64,000 bases of DNA from Streptococcus mitis (GTDB taxonomy: Bacteria; Bacillota; Bacilli; Lactobacillales; Streptococcaceae): contig NZ_LBMT01000001.1 of assembly GCF_002005545.1 (NCBI RefSeq), forward strand, positions 312,579-376,578, given 5' to 3'. Numbering within the stretch: the stretch's first letter is position 1; every line of letters starts with the position of its first letter. Below the pieces are notes generated by a model, which was not told where the DNA came from, did no database searches, and saw only the letters and a list, made by a program, of their open reading frames with translations. Below, one piece after another: positions 35,972 through 45,300 of this stretch. The position numbers and the translations under genes are program-made.

Positions 35972-38617
35972 TTAAATTTCTTCTTTTTTGATAAATTCTG
36001 TACGAATCTCTTGTGGTGAAATGAGGCCTCTATGAACTGGGTATGGTCGTTCAAGTAGGTCAAGGAAGAGATGTTGACTTTCCGGTACACGTACATTTTC
36101 ACTACACATATTGTAGTAACGAAGCACATAGCCTTCTTCATTTTCAGCTACCTTAAAGGCTGTTGGACAGATTTGCGGTATGCTGAGAACGGAATAGCTC
36201 AAGAGGCTACCAGTCGCAGCTACACTTCCTTCTTGTCTAGCAATCTGAAGGCTGGTAAATGGTGTCTGCAAGGCTTTAGCACGACGATAGGCTGAGAAGC
36301 GTTCTTGGGCTTGGTGGCATTCAAGCGCAAACTCGACTTCAAACTCACGCAAGCATTGTGCTTCTGGTGTTGGGAAGTAACCCCAGTCACCTAGCTCACC
36401 TGATGCACGCAAAATAGTCACTGCAATGGTGTCGTCCCCAAGGATTTCGTATTCATTCAATCCCTTGTTGGATACAGTCACCCCTTTTTCATCGTCATAC
36501 AGACTAACAAAGGCTTGTTGGTGTTGAGGATTTTCAGGATTTTCCCATGAAGCTGCTGGTTTGTTTGGTCGTGTCACCACCTCATAGATGCTTTCAGAAT
36601 CATTGCTTGGACGCGTGTTATGAGTCTTGACCAAGAGACGGATACGGTGATCTTTGGCAGTGTTGGTAAAGCGAGTCTTGCAACGGATTTGTGGATTGTC
36701 AACGAAGATAGTCATCTCAGTTTCAAGAGGAATGCTTGTCAATTCTTCTGAACGTCCAGCTTCACGCTTCATAAACTCGATGATGCCTTTTTGCTCTTCT
36801 TCTAGCTTTTCATCTGCACTGACAGGCACGGTCAATTCATGTTTGAGCAAAATCTTAGCGTAGCGAGCTGTGTTTTCCAAGACCTCGTAGCCCTTAAGCT
36901 CTGCATAGATTGGCTCTGTTCCTTTTGGTTGGAAATAGATATACTCGTTTCCGATGTCACCACGATCTTCGAAGCGGATAAAATCTTCATAGGCTTCGTG
37001 AGTTGTCTTATCATAGACTGTGATGTTGTCATCCACACTCACCGTTACAAATGGCGTATCAATCACTCCGTTTTGGTAAATACCGTCGCGGTGTTCTTGT
37101 TCTCCTTCCAGTAATTGGAAGGTTGTCCAAGAGAGAGGTGTTAGATGAACAGGGACTGTCACGCGCACTTGACGAGCAATACGAGCTTGGCGGAACTTGT
37201 CTTTTGGTAAATCGTACTCAAAATTAGCCCCAAGGTCTTCGATTTTATCCTCTACAGGACGCCCATCCAAGTCCTCCACACGGTAGCTTGGCAAGGTAAG
37301 AGCAGCCATCTTCTTGTAGCCTTCTGTTGGGTGCAATTCCTTGAAATCACAAGTCGCCACATCAATCACTGTGCTGACAGTATCGACCTTATCATGCAAG
37401 CCTGTGTTAATAACAGTAAAGAGATAATCACTTTGAGCCTTAGCTGTAGCGATTTTACCCTTCCATTCGTTGAGAAGATTGGTCTTAACAAAGGTTCCGA
37501 CTTGGTTAACCTTGGCAAAACGAGTTTCCATCTCACGGTGAACTTCGTCCACGCTACAGCCACAGATACTATCATGCGGCGCGTTCTGCAAAAGAGTTTT
37601 CCAAGCATAGGTCAACTGATCCTTGTGGTTATGACCCCCAGTGATAATCGTCAAGGGTTCTACAACTTGCTCTAGGAGCTTGCTATTTTCTTGGAAGGCT
37701 TGTTTGAGATAAATACGAGATGAAGAAGTGTTGGCAAGTGTGTACCAGCCGTCTGTTTCCTGACTGGTCAACTCGCCTGTCACCGTTGATAACTGCTCTG
37801 GTAGAGCACCTTCCACGGCTTGGACATATTCATCAAAAGAACTATGAACAAAGGTTACATCTGGGAAGAGTTCATTTGCCACACGAATGGCTTCGCTCAG
37901 ATTTTTCTGTACAGGCTGGTGGTCACATCCGTTCATCATCAACCATTGGTTGGTCGAAGCGTAGGCACGCACGTCTGCCAGTTTTTGTTTCCAGAAGGTC
38001 AAGGCCTCGTCTTTATCAACTGGAATTTCATTCCCGTTACTGTACCAGTTGGCAAAGAGAATCCCGAGGACACGACTACCATCCGCACCCTGCCAGTACA
38101 TTTCTGAAAACTGAGAAGTAAACTGCTCATCTTCGAGGACTTGGTTGTCAAATCCAATCGGTTTCACACCACGACCAAAGGCTGCCACATGAATGCCTGA
38201 TTTTTGAAGGATTTGAGGCGCTTGCCCCATATTTCCAAAGGTATCTGGGAAGTAACCAACCTGAGTTGATTTGCCCCATTTTGCAGACTCCTGCTGACCG
38301 ATAAGAGTATTACGGACATTGGCTTCACTTGAAATTAAGTAGTCATCTTGCAAGATGTAAAAAGGACCAATTTTAAGTTTGCCTTCGTCGATGTATCGTT
38401 GGACTTTGTCGCGATTTTCAGGGCGAATCTCCAAGTAGTCATCAAGGACAATGGTTTGACCATCCAAGTGGAAGCTCTTGAACTCAGGGTCATTTTCAAA
38501 GAGATCAAAGAGATTGTCAAATAATTCCACCAACTGCATACGGTGGCTTTCAAAAGGCAAGTACCACTCACGGTCCCAGTGACTATGTGAGATAATATGT
38601 ACAACAACATTTTCCAT
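35972..38617 (-). CDS. Family 38 alpha-mannosidase, intracellular
   Basis: This 881-residue protein starts VVVHIISHSHWDREWYLPFE, with the GH38 zinc ligands in HSHWD at residues 11-15. The nucleophile region QVGYFPDTFGNMGQAPQIL is near residue 107, and GHNHKDQLTYAWKTLLQNAPHDSICG holds further zinc ligands near 325. No signal peptide is seen. It cleaves alpha-mannose linkages of N-glycans after import. The start at 38617 has GAGGTTTTACTTC before it. It follows GH125 by 98 bases and precedes ROK, likely one transcript. Confidence 0.93.
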   Translation of the reverse strand: MENVVVHIISHSHWDREWYLPFESHRMQLVELFDNLFDLFENDPEFKSFHLDGQTIVLDDYLEIRPENRDKVQRYIDEGKLKIGPFYILQDDYLISSEANVRNTLIGQQESAKWGKSTQVGYFPDTFGNMGQAPQILQKSGIHVAAFGRGVKPIGFDNQVLEDEQFTSQFSEMYWQGADGSRVLGILFANWYSNGNEIPVDKDEALTFWKQKLADVRAYASTNQWLMMNGCDHQPVQKNLSEAIRVANELFPDVTFVHSSFDEYVQAVEGALPEQLSTVTGELTSQETDGWYTLANTSSSRIYLKQAFQENSKLLEQVVEPLTIITGGHNHKDQLTYAWKTLLQNAPHDSICGCSVDEVHREMETRFAKVNQVGTFVKTNLLNEWKGKIATAKAQSDYLFTVINTGLHDKVDTVSTVIDVATCDFKELHPTEGYKKMAALTLPSYRVEDLDGRPVEDKIEDLGANFEYDLPKDKFRQARIARQVRVTVPVHLTPLSWTTFQLLEGEQEHRDGIYQNGVIDTPFVTVSVDDNITVYDKTTHEAYEDFIRFEDRGDIGNEYIYFQPKGTEPIYAELKGYEVLENTARYAKILLKHELTVPVSADEKLEEEQKGIIEFMKREAGRSEELTSIPLETEMTIFVDNPQIRCKTRFTNTAKDHRIRLLVKTHNTRPSNDSESIYEVVTRPNKPAASWENPENPQHQQAFVSLYDDEKGVTVSNKGLNEYEILGDDTIAVTILRASGELGDWGYFPTPEAQCLREFEVEFALECHQAQERFSAYRRAKALQTPFTSLQIARQEGSVAATGSLLSYSVLSIPQICPTAFKVAENEEGYVLRYYNMCSENVRVPESQHLFLDLLERPYPVHRGLISPQEIRTEFIKKEEI

Positions 38618-38651
38618 GAAGTAAAACCTCATTCTAAATTTAAATTTTTAT

Positions 38652-38665
38652 TGTTAACGTTTTAA
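38652..38665 (-). promoter_or_regulatory. Near-consensus cre site before the GH38 gene
   Basis: TTAAAACGTTAACA on the minus strand differs at one fixed position from the cre consensus and lies 35 bases upstream of the GH38 start codon. Confidence 0.5.
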
Positions 38666-38715
38666 ATGTAAATTTGTGATTCTTTCCAAGAATCAGTTGC
38701 GCTAAAGCGTGTTTC

Positions 38716-39996
38716 TTATCGGATATCCAAGTAATCCAAGACCAACTCACAGAACATCATGTTGGCCCAAGAGAACCATTCACGAGAGTAGAGAGTTGGG
38801 TCATCTACGTGGAAGCTTTCATGCATAACACCTGTACCCCCATCGCAAGCAACCAGCTGATCCAGCAAGAATTTCTTCTCTACCTTATCTCTTGTTGTCA
38901 AACCTTGTATAGACAGAGCGATTGGCCAGATATAGCGATAGAAGGTATGAGAACTTCCGAGACCGCTAGCGTATTCTCCTTGATAGAAATATGGATTTTC
39001 TGGACTAAGGATGGTACGACGAGTTGCTTGATAGACTTCGTCGTCAATATCGCAGTAGCCCAGATAAGGTGCAGCCAACAAACTTGGTACGTTTGGATCA
39101 TCCATGATGCTGGCATTTCCTAGACCATCCACTTCAAAAGCATAAATCTTTTCGCCCTTGCTGTTGGTTGTGTAGGCGTAGTTTTCAATTCCTTCTTGGA
39201 TTTCAGACTGGAGGCGCTTGGCGTCTGTGATAACATTCTGGCTATCAGCTAGGTTTAATGCTACAAAGATTTCTTGCACATAACCCAAGACTACTACAGC
39301 AAACATATTTGACGGAATCAAGTAACTATACTGACAGCAGTCATCACTCGGACGAAAGGCTGACCAGGTCATACCTGTCACTGCAAAATCAGGTCCAAAG
39401 CCATCATTTACCAAGGTATCTTCCTTGCGGTCCGTATCCCGGACAAAACGATAAGGAGAGTTCTTGTGGTCTTGTTCTACCGTCCACAGATGGAGAATTT
39501 CCTTAGTCGCTGTGACAAAAGTTTCATCAAATTGACTAGTCTCGCCAGTTTCTTTCCAGAGGAGATAAGCCAACTGCAAAGGATAGCAAAGTGAGTCCAC
39601 CTCATACTTGCGTTCCCAAATCCAGCCATTAAGGTCTGTGTGGTCAGTTTCGTGGTGCCCCTTCCAGTTTTCCTCGATGTTAAAGGAATTGGCATAGGGA
39701 TCTTTGAGTACCAAGGCCATCTGACGTTTGACCAAACCTGCAATGGTCTGACGCAGGAGGGCATCTCTTTTAGCCACATGCAGATAGGGTCTGAGTTGGG
39801 CTGTCGAATCTCGAAGCCACATAGCAGGAATATCCCCAGTCAAGACAAAAGTTGAACCGTCTTCTAAGATTTCAACCGTATTGTCCAAGGTGTCGGTGTA
39901 GCAACGCTCGAAAACATCCACCCACTCTGGATGGTCCTTAGCCCGCTCTGCCACTTCATCTAGCCATTCTCTAACAATTTCTTTCGAATAAATCAT
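38716..39996 (-). CDS. Family 125 exo-alpha-1,6-mannosidase
   Basis: This 426-residue protein equals the length of the pneumococcal GH125 enzyme. Visible active-site features are IPAMWLRDSTAQLRPY near residue 57, the Asp pair of FRPSDD near residue 218 (general acid in this family) and Glu393 in GVMHESFH (general base). It cleaves the alpha-1,6-mannose branch of N-glycan cores in the cytoplasm by inversion. The start at 39996 (MIYSKEIV) has AGAGGA before it; an 8-codon extension begins with a TTG. The gene is the first of the minus-strand mannosidase set and is divergent from GH92. Confidence 0.94.
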   Translation of the reverse strand: MIYSKEIVREWLDEVAERAKDHPEWVDVFERCYTDTLDNTVEILEDGSTFVLTGDIPAMWLRDSTAQLRPYLHVAKRDALLRQTIAGLVKRQMALVLKDPYANSFNIEENWKGHHETDHTDLNGWIWERKYEVDSLCYPLQLAYLLWKETGETSQFDETFVTATKEILHLWTVEQDHKNSPYRFVRDTDRKEDTLVNDGFGPDFAVTGMTWSAFRPSDDCCQYSYLIPSNMFAVVVLGYVQEIFVALNLADSQNVITDAKRLQSEIQEGIENYAYTTNSKGEKIYAFEVDGLGNASIMDDPNVPSLLAAPYLGYCDIDDEVYQATRRTILSPENPYFYQGEYASGLGSSHTFYRYIWPIALSIQGLTTRDKVEKKFLLDQLVACDGGTGVMHESFHVDDPTLYSREWFSWANMMFCELVLDYLDIR

Positions 39997-40134
39997 CGTG
40001 CAGTATCCTCTTTCAAACAAGTTTCATTTTCAGTATATAGCTTTTGAGACAGAAAATACATACACAAATGATAGTCATTTTTCTACAAAATAGTTATCTT
40101 TGAAACTCCTTTTCTAAAGGCCCTCTTTTTCTGA

Positions 40135-40140
40135 TATAAT
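40135..40140 (+). promoter_or_regulatory. Extended -10 promoter of GH92
   Basis: CTGATATAAT, with TG one base before TATAAT, 26 bases before the start codon. No clear -35. Confidence 0.6.
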
Positions 40141-40166
40141 GTAGAAAAACAGCTAAAGGAAAGACT

Positions 40167-42263
40167 ATGAAACCACTACTTGAAAGCATCGATACCCGAT
40201 TTGGAACTGCCAGCAAGTATGCCTTTTCTCGGGGAAATACCCTGCCATACACAGGCGTGCCTTTTGGGATGAATTACTTTGTACCCCAGACCAGTGACCA
40301 GGAGGGCTCTTGGTTTTTCGATCCGCATCTGCCTATCTTTCAGGGGATTCGATTAACCCACCAGCCCAGCCCTTGGATTGGAGACTACTCTTGGCTCCTC
40401 CTGACACCTGTCACAGGCCAGCTAGGTGGAGACAGCCTCTTCCATCATCAGTCTTCCTATGATATGGATAAGGCCTCTTTCCAACCTCATTATCTGAAAA
40501 TTTTCTCCCTGCGCTATCAGATTGAAAGCCAGCTTACACCGACTTGCTATGGTGCTTCTATTCATTTGGAGCAAAAGCAAGGTAAAGCCCTCTCCCTCTA
40601 TCTTCACGTAGCAGGTGAACTGACAGTAGAGCAAGTAGATAAGCGAACTCTTGCCCTGCGACAAGAAGGTAAAACTGAAACCAACAAAAATCCACTAACG
40701 ATGTTCACAGTCCTGCAAATGAATACGGATATTCTTGCTATCAGCCAAGAAGGTGGAGACTGGCGAATCGACCTGTCAGATAGTCATGCTGAAATTCAGC
40801 TAGCGACTTCTTTCATCTCTCCTTCTCAAGCACTGCTTAATCTACCTCAACAAGACTTTGACAGCTGTAAATCAAGTGCACAAGCGAACTGGGAAAATCT
40901 CCTCCATCGTTTTGATATTATAGAGACAGGAGAATCTGACCGAACCTTCTTTGACCACTGCCTCTACAGACTCTTCCTCTTCCCACAGACTTTTTATGAG
41001 GTTGACGAATCAGGGCAAGCCATCCACAAAGATCTGGCTACTGGCACTGTCAAGCCCGGTGTTCTCTTCAGTAACAATGGTTTCTGGGATACCTTCCGGA
41101 CCACCTTCCCCCTCTTTGCCCTTATCATACCTGAACACTATCACTGCTTTTTAGAAGGCTTTCTCAATAGCTACCGCGATACTGGTTTCCTCCCAAAATG
41201 GCTAGCCCCAGATGAACGGGGCATGATGCCAGGTACCCTTTTAGACGGCATTATCGCAGATAGCGCCTGCAAGGACATGGCTCCCGACTTGGAAGAAGAA
41301 CTCCTCCAAGCTATGCTCGAAACAGCCAGCAAGGCCGATCCTCTCGGCATCAATGGCCGCCACGGACTAGCCCAATACCAAGAACTGGGCTACCTCTCTA
41401 CCGACCACCACGAAAGCGTCAGCCACACTCTTGACTATGCCTATAGCGACTTTTGTATCGCCAGCTGTGCCGAAAAACTTGGTCAGAATGACATCGCGGA
41501 AACTTATAGAACTGCGTCACAAAATTACCGCCATCTATTTGATGTTGAGACAGGTTACATGCGAGCGCGAGACAATCAAGGCAACTTCCGCCCTGACTTC
41601 TCTCCTTATAGTTGGGGACGTGATTATGCCGAATGTTCAGCTATCCAAGCAACTTTAGGCGTTCTCCACGACATCCCAGACTTAATCCAACTTATGGGTG
41701 GAAAAGAAACCTTCAGCAACTATCTTTTGAAAACCTGTCAAGATGCTCCCCTCTTTGAGACAATAGGCTATGGTTACGAGATTCACGAAATGAGCGAGAT
41801 GGCTACTGCTCCTTTTGGACAACTCGCCATTTCTAACCAGCCGAGCTTCCACATTCCTTATCTATTCCGCTACAGCGATTACCCTGACTACACTGCCCTT
41901 CTTATCAAGACCTTACGTCAGAAAGCCTTTCACCCAAGCTGGCAAGCCTATCCTGGCGATGAAGACAATGGCAGTCTCTCAGCCTGGTACATCTGGTCAG
42001 CTCTCGGTTTTTATCCGACCTGTCCAGGAAAACCAAGCTATGATCTCGGAATCCCTCTCTTTAACCACCTCCGTATCTACCTTGCTAAAGAAGGTAAATG
42101 GCTAGATATTCATACTGAGCAAAACCACAACCATTTTAACTTTGTCAAAGAATGCCGACTGGACACAACTCTAGTATCAACTATTCAACACCAAGACCTC
42201 CTAAAAGCTGAACAACTAACTTTCACCCTCAGCTGGTTACCAAGTCAGCCGTCCACTTCCTGA
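40167..42263 (+). CDS. Family 92 exo-alpha-1,2-mannosidase
   Basis: This 698-residue protein reads as GH92: SIDTRFGTASKYAFSRGNTLPYTGVPFGMNYF at the start (substrate loop), GFWDTFRTTFPLFALIIP near 310, ESVSHTLDYAYSDFCIA near 415 and PGDEDNGSLSAWYIWSALGFYP near 600, where the acidic residues and calcium site lie. It removes alpha-1,2-mannose from high-mannose N-glycans. No signal peptide is present, so it acts inside the cell. It is transcribed away from GH125 and ends in a bidirectional terminator. Confidence 0.94.
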   Translation: MKPLLESIDTRFGTASKYAFSRGNTLPYTGVPFGMNYFVPQTSDQEGSWFFDPHLPIFQGIRLTHQPSPWIGDYSWLLLTPVTGQLGGDSLFHHQSSYDMDKASFQPHYLKIFSLRYQIESQLTPTCYGASIHLEQKQGKALSLYLHVAGELTVEQVDKRTLALRQEGKTETNKNPLTMFTVLQMNTDILAISQEGGDWRIDLSDSHAEIQLATSFISPSQALLNLPQQDFDSCKSSAQANWENLLHRFDIIETGESDRTFFDHCLYRLFLFPQTFYEVDESGQAIHKDLATGTVKPGVLFSNNGFWDTFRTTFPLFALIIPEHYHCFLEGFLNSYRDTGFLPKWLAPDERGMMPGTLLDGIIADSACKDMAPDLEEELLQAMLETASKADPLGINGRHGLAQYQELGYLSTDHHESVSHTLDYAYSDFCIASCAEKLGQNDIAETYRTASQNYRHLFDVETGYMRARDNQGNFRPDFSPYSWGRDYAECSAIQATLGVLHDIPDLIQLMGGKETFSNYLLKTCQDAPLFETIGYGYEIHEMSEMATAPFGQLAISNQPSFHIPYLFRYSDYPDYTALLIKTLRQKAFHPSWQAYPGDEDNGSLSAWYIWSALGFYPTCPGKPSYDLGIPLFNHLRIYLAKEGKWLDIHTEQNHNHFNFVKECRLDTTLVSTIQHQDLLKAEQLTFTLSWLPSQPSTS

Positions 42264-42269
42264 AATGCA

Positions 42270-42305
42270 AAAATCTCCTAGCAGACTTTCCTGCTAGGAG
42301 ATTTT
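42270..42305. terminator. Bidirectional terminator between GH92 and the giant surface protein
   Basis: AAAATCTCCTAGCAG pairs perfectly with CTGCTAGGAGATTTT. Confidence 0.9.
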
Positions 42306-42376
42306 CTTATGAGAGGTACTTGCTTAAGCTTTGAAAATCGGATTTATCATCTGATATTTATCAAACAATCTACCAA

Positions 42377-45300
42377 TTAAGCTTCTTCGTCTTCTTTACG
42401 ACGACGGCCTGCAAGACCAAGACCAAGTAATGCACTTGCGGCAGCTGCTACCATAGCTACAGTAGAATCTGCTGTACCTGTATTTGGCAATTCTTTAGCT
42501 GCTTTACGCGCGTTTGTTGTTGCTTCTTGGCTAGCATTAGCTGCTGCTTGAGCAGTAGCTGGGGCTACAGCTGGTTTTTGAGCAGCTTGGTCGTTAGCTG
42601 GAGTTGCATGATCAGTTGATGAAGCAACTTTCGCCATGAAGTCTTCGATACGTTTAACCATTGCATCCACTTCTGCTTGACTTGCGTCTGCATTAGCAAA
42701 TACTTTCTTAGCATCTGCTGATAATGCATTCGCTTCTTTTGCAGTTTCTGCATCAAACTTAGTTGATTCTTTGATGATCAATTCATCTAATTGACGAATA
42801 GCACCTTCTAACTTAGCTTTATCCACTTTTGCGTCAGTGTTAGTAGCTCCGTTATTGCCTCCACCATTTGATGGTACATATGGACGTTGTTTAAAGATAT
42901 CTTTAGCTACGATTGTGTAAACTTTACCATCTTTAGTAATTACAGTTGCATTTCCTGCTTTGTCGAAGATAACTTCTACTACATCAGCATTTGCTCCTTT
43001 AATCTTAGCTTTTGCAGCTTCTTTTTCTGCATCTGTTAAGTTATTGAAGTCTGCTACTGTTTCTTTTTCGAAGTCAACGTTGATGTTTTCACCATTGTTC
43101 TTAGCTGCAACATCTTTAGCATCTTTAACTAATTGAGCTGCTGGAATTGTTGCTGTCTTACCTTCTGGAGTTGTTACTGTCGCATTTCCGTTTTCGTCTA
43201 CTACTACAGTTGATCCTGGGTTGACTGCTTTAATTGATTCTTTAACTTTTTCAATTTCATCAGCTGTTAATTTAGCTTTATCTCCAACTAACACTCTAGT
43301 TGCTGGTGTATTTACACCATTTTGTTGAGTTGGATCAGTTAATTTATCTTCTGGAATTACTAAGTCAAGTTCTGGGATTACTAATACTGTTCCATCACCT
43401 TTAGTAACGATTACATCACCTTTATCATTTACTACTACAGTTGATCCTGGGTTTACATCCTCTACTGCTTTCTTAACTTTTGCTTTTTCTTCATCTGTTA
43501 AGTTAGCTGGATCTTTAACTACTGTCTTAGTTGCTGGTGTATTTGCTCCATTTCCTGCATTTGCTTTACCTGCGTCTGATGCTGACTTAGTTAAGTCTGT
43601 TGCTGGAATTGTTGCTGTTTTGCCTTCTGGTGTTGTTACTGTTGCGTTTCCTTTATCGTCTACTACAACTTTAGATCCTGGGTTGACTGCTTTAACTTTA
43701 TCTTCGATCGCTTTCTTCTCAGCGTCTGTTAAGTTAGCTGGATCTTTAACTTCTACCTTAGCTGCTGGTGTGTTTACTGCATTTCCTGCATTTGCTTTAC
43801 CTGCATCTGCTGCTGACTTAGTTACGTCTGCTGCTGGAATTACGGCTGTATTTCCTTCTGGTGTTGTTACTGCTGCGTTTCCTTTATCGTCTACTACAAC
43901 TTTAGATCCTGGGTTTACTGCCTCAATTGCTTTCTTAACTTTTGCTTTTTCTTCATCTGTTAATTTGGCTGGATCTTTAACTTCTACCTTAGCTGCTGGT
44001 GTGTTTACTGCATTTCCTGCATTTGCTATACCTGCATCTGCTGCTGACTTAGTTACGTCTGCTGCTGGAATTACGGCTGTATTTCCTTCTGGTGTTGTTA
44101 CTGTTGCGTTTCCTTTATCGTCTACTACAACTTTAGATCCTGGGTTGACTGCTTTAACTTTATCTTCGATCGCTTTCTTCTCAGCGTCTGTAAGTTTTTC
44201 TGGATTTGCTACTACTGTCTTATCTGATGGTTTAACGATGTCGTTACCTGCATTTGGTTTAGTTGCAGCTTCTGGATCTTTCGTCAAGTCTGTTGCTGGA
44301 ATTACAGCTGTCTTACCTTCTGGTGTTGTGACTGTCGCATTTCCTTTATCATCTACAACTACTGTTGCATCTGGATTTACAGCCTTAACTTTATCTTCGA
44401 TCGCTTTCTTCTCAGCGTCTGTAAGTTTTTCTGGATTTGCTACTACTGTCTTATCTGCTGGTTTAACGATGTCGTTACCTGCATTTGGTTTAGTTGCAGC
44501 TTCTGGATCTTTCGTCAAGTCTGCTGCTGGAATTACAGCTGTCTTACCTTCTGGAGTTGTGACTGTCGCATTTCCTTTATCATCTACAACTACTGTTGCA
44601 TCTGGATTTACAGCTTTAACTTTATCTTCGATCGCTTTCTTCTCAGCGTCTGTAAGTTTTTCTGGATTTGCTACTACTGTCTTATCTGCTGGTTTAACGA
44701 TGTCGTTACCTGCATTTGGTTTAGTTGCAGCTGCTGGATCTTTCGTCAAGTCTGCTGCTGGAATTACGGCTGTCTTACCTTCTGGAGTTGTAACTGTCGC
44801 ATTTCCTTTATCATCTACAACTACTGTTGCATCTGGATTTACAGCTTTAACTTTATCTTCGATCGCTTTCTTCTCAGCGTCTGTAAGTTTTTCTGGATTT
44901 GCTACTACTGTCTTATCTGCTGGTTTAACGATGTCGTTACCTGCATTTGGTTTAGTTGCAGCTGCTGGATCTTTCGTCAAGTCTGCTGCTGGAATTACGG
45001 CTGTCTTACCTTCTGGAGTTGTAACTGTCGCATTTCCTTTATCATCTACAACTACTGTTGCATCTGGATTTACAGCTTTAACTTTATCTTCGATCGCTTT
45101 CTTCTCAGCGTCTGTAAGTTTTTCTGGATTTGCTACTACTGTCTTATCTGCTGGTTTAACGATGTCGTTACCTGCATTTGGTTTAGTTGCAGCTTCTGGA
45201 TCTTTCGTCAAGTCTGCTGCTGGAATTACAGCTGTCTTACCTTCTGGAGTTGTGACTGTCGCATTTCCTTTATCATCTACAACTACTGTTGCATCTGGAT

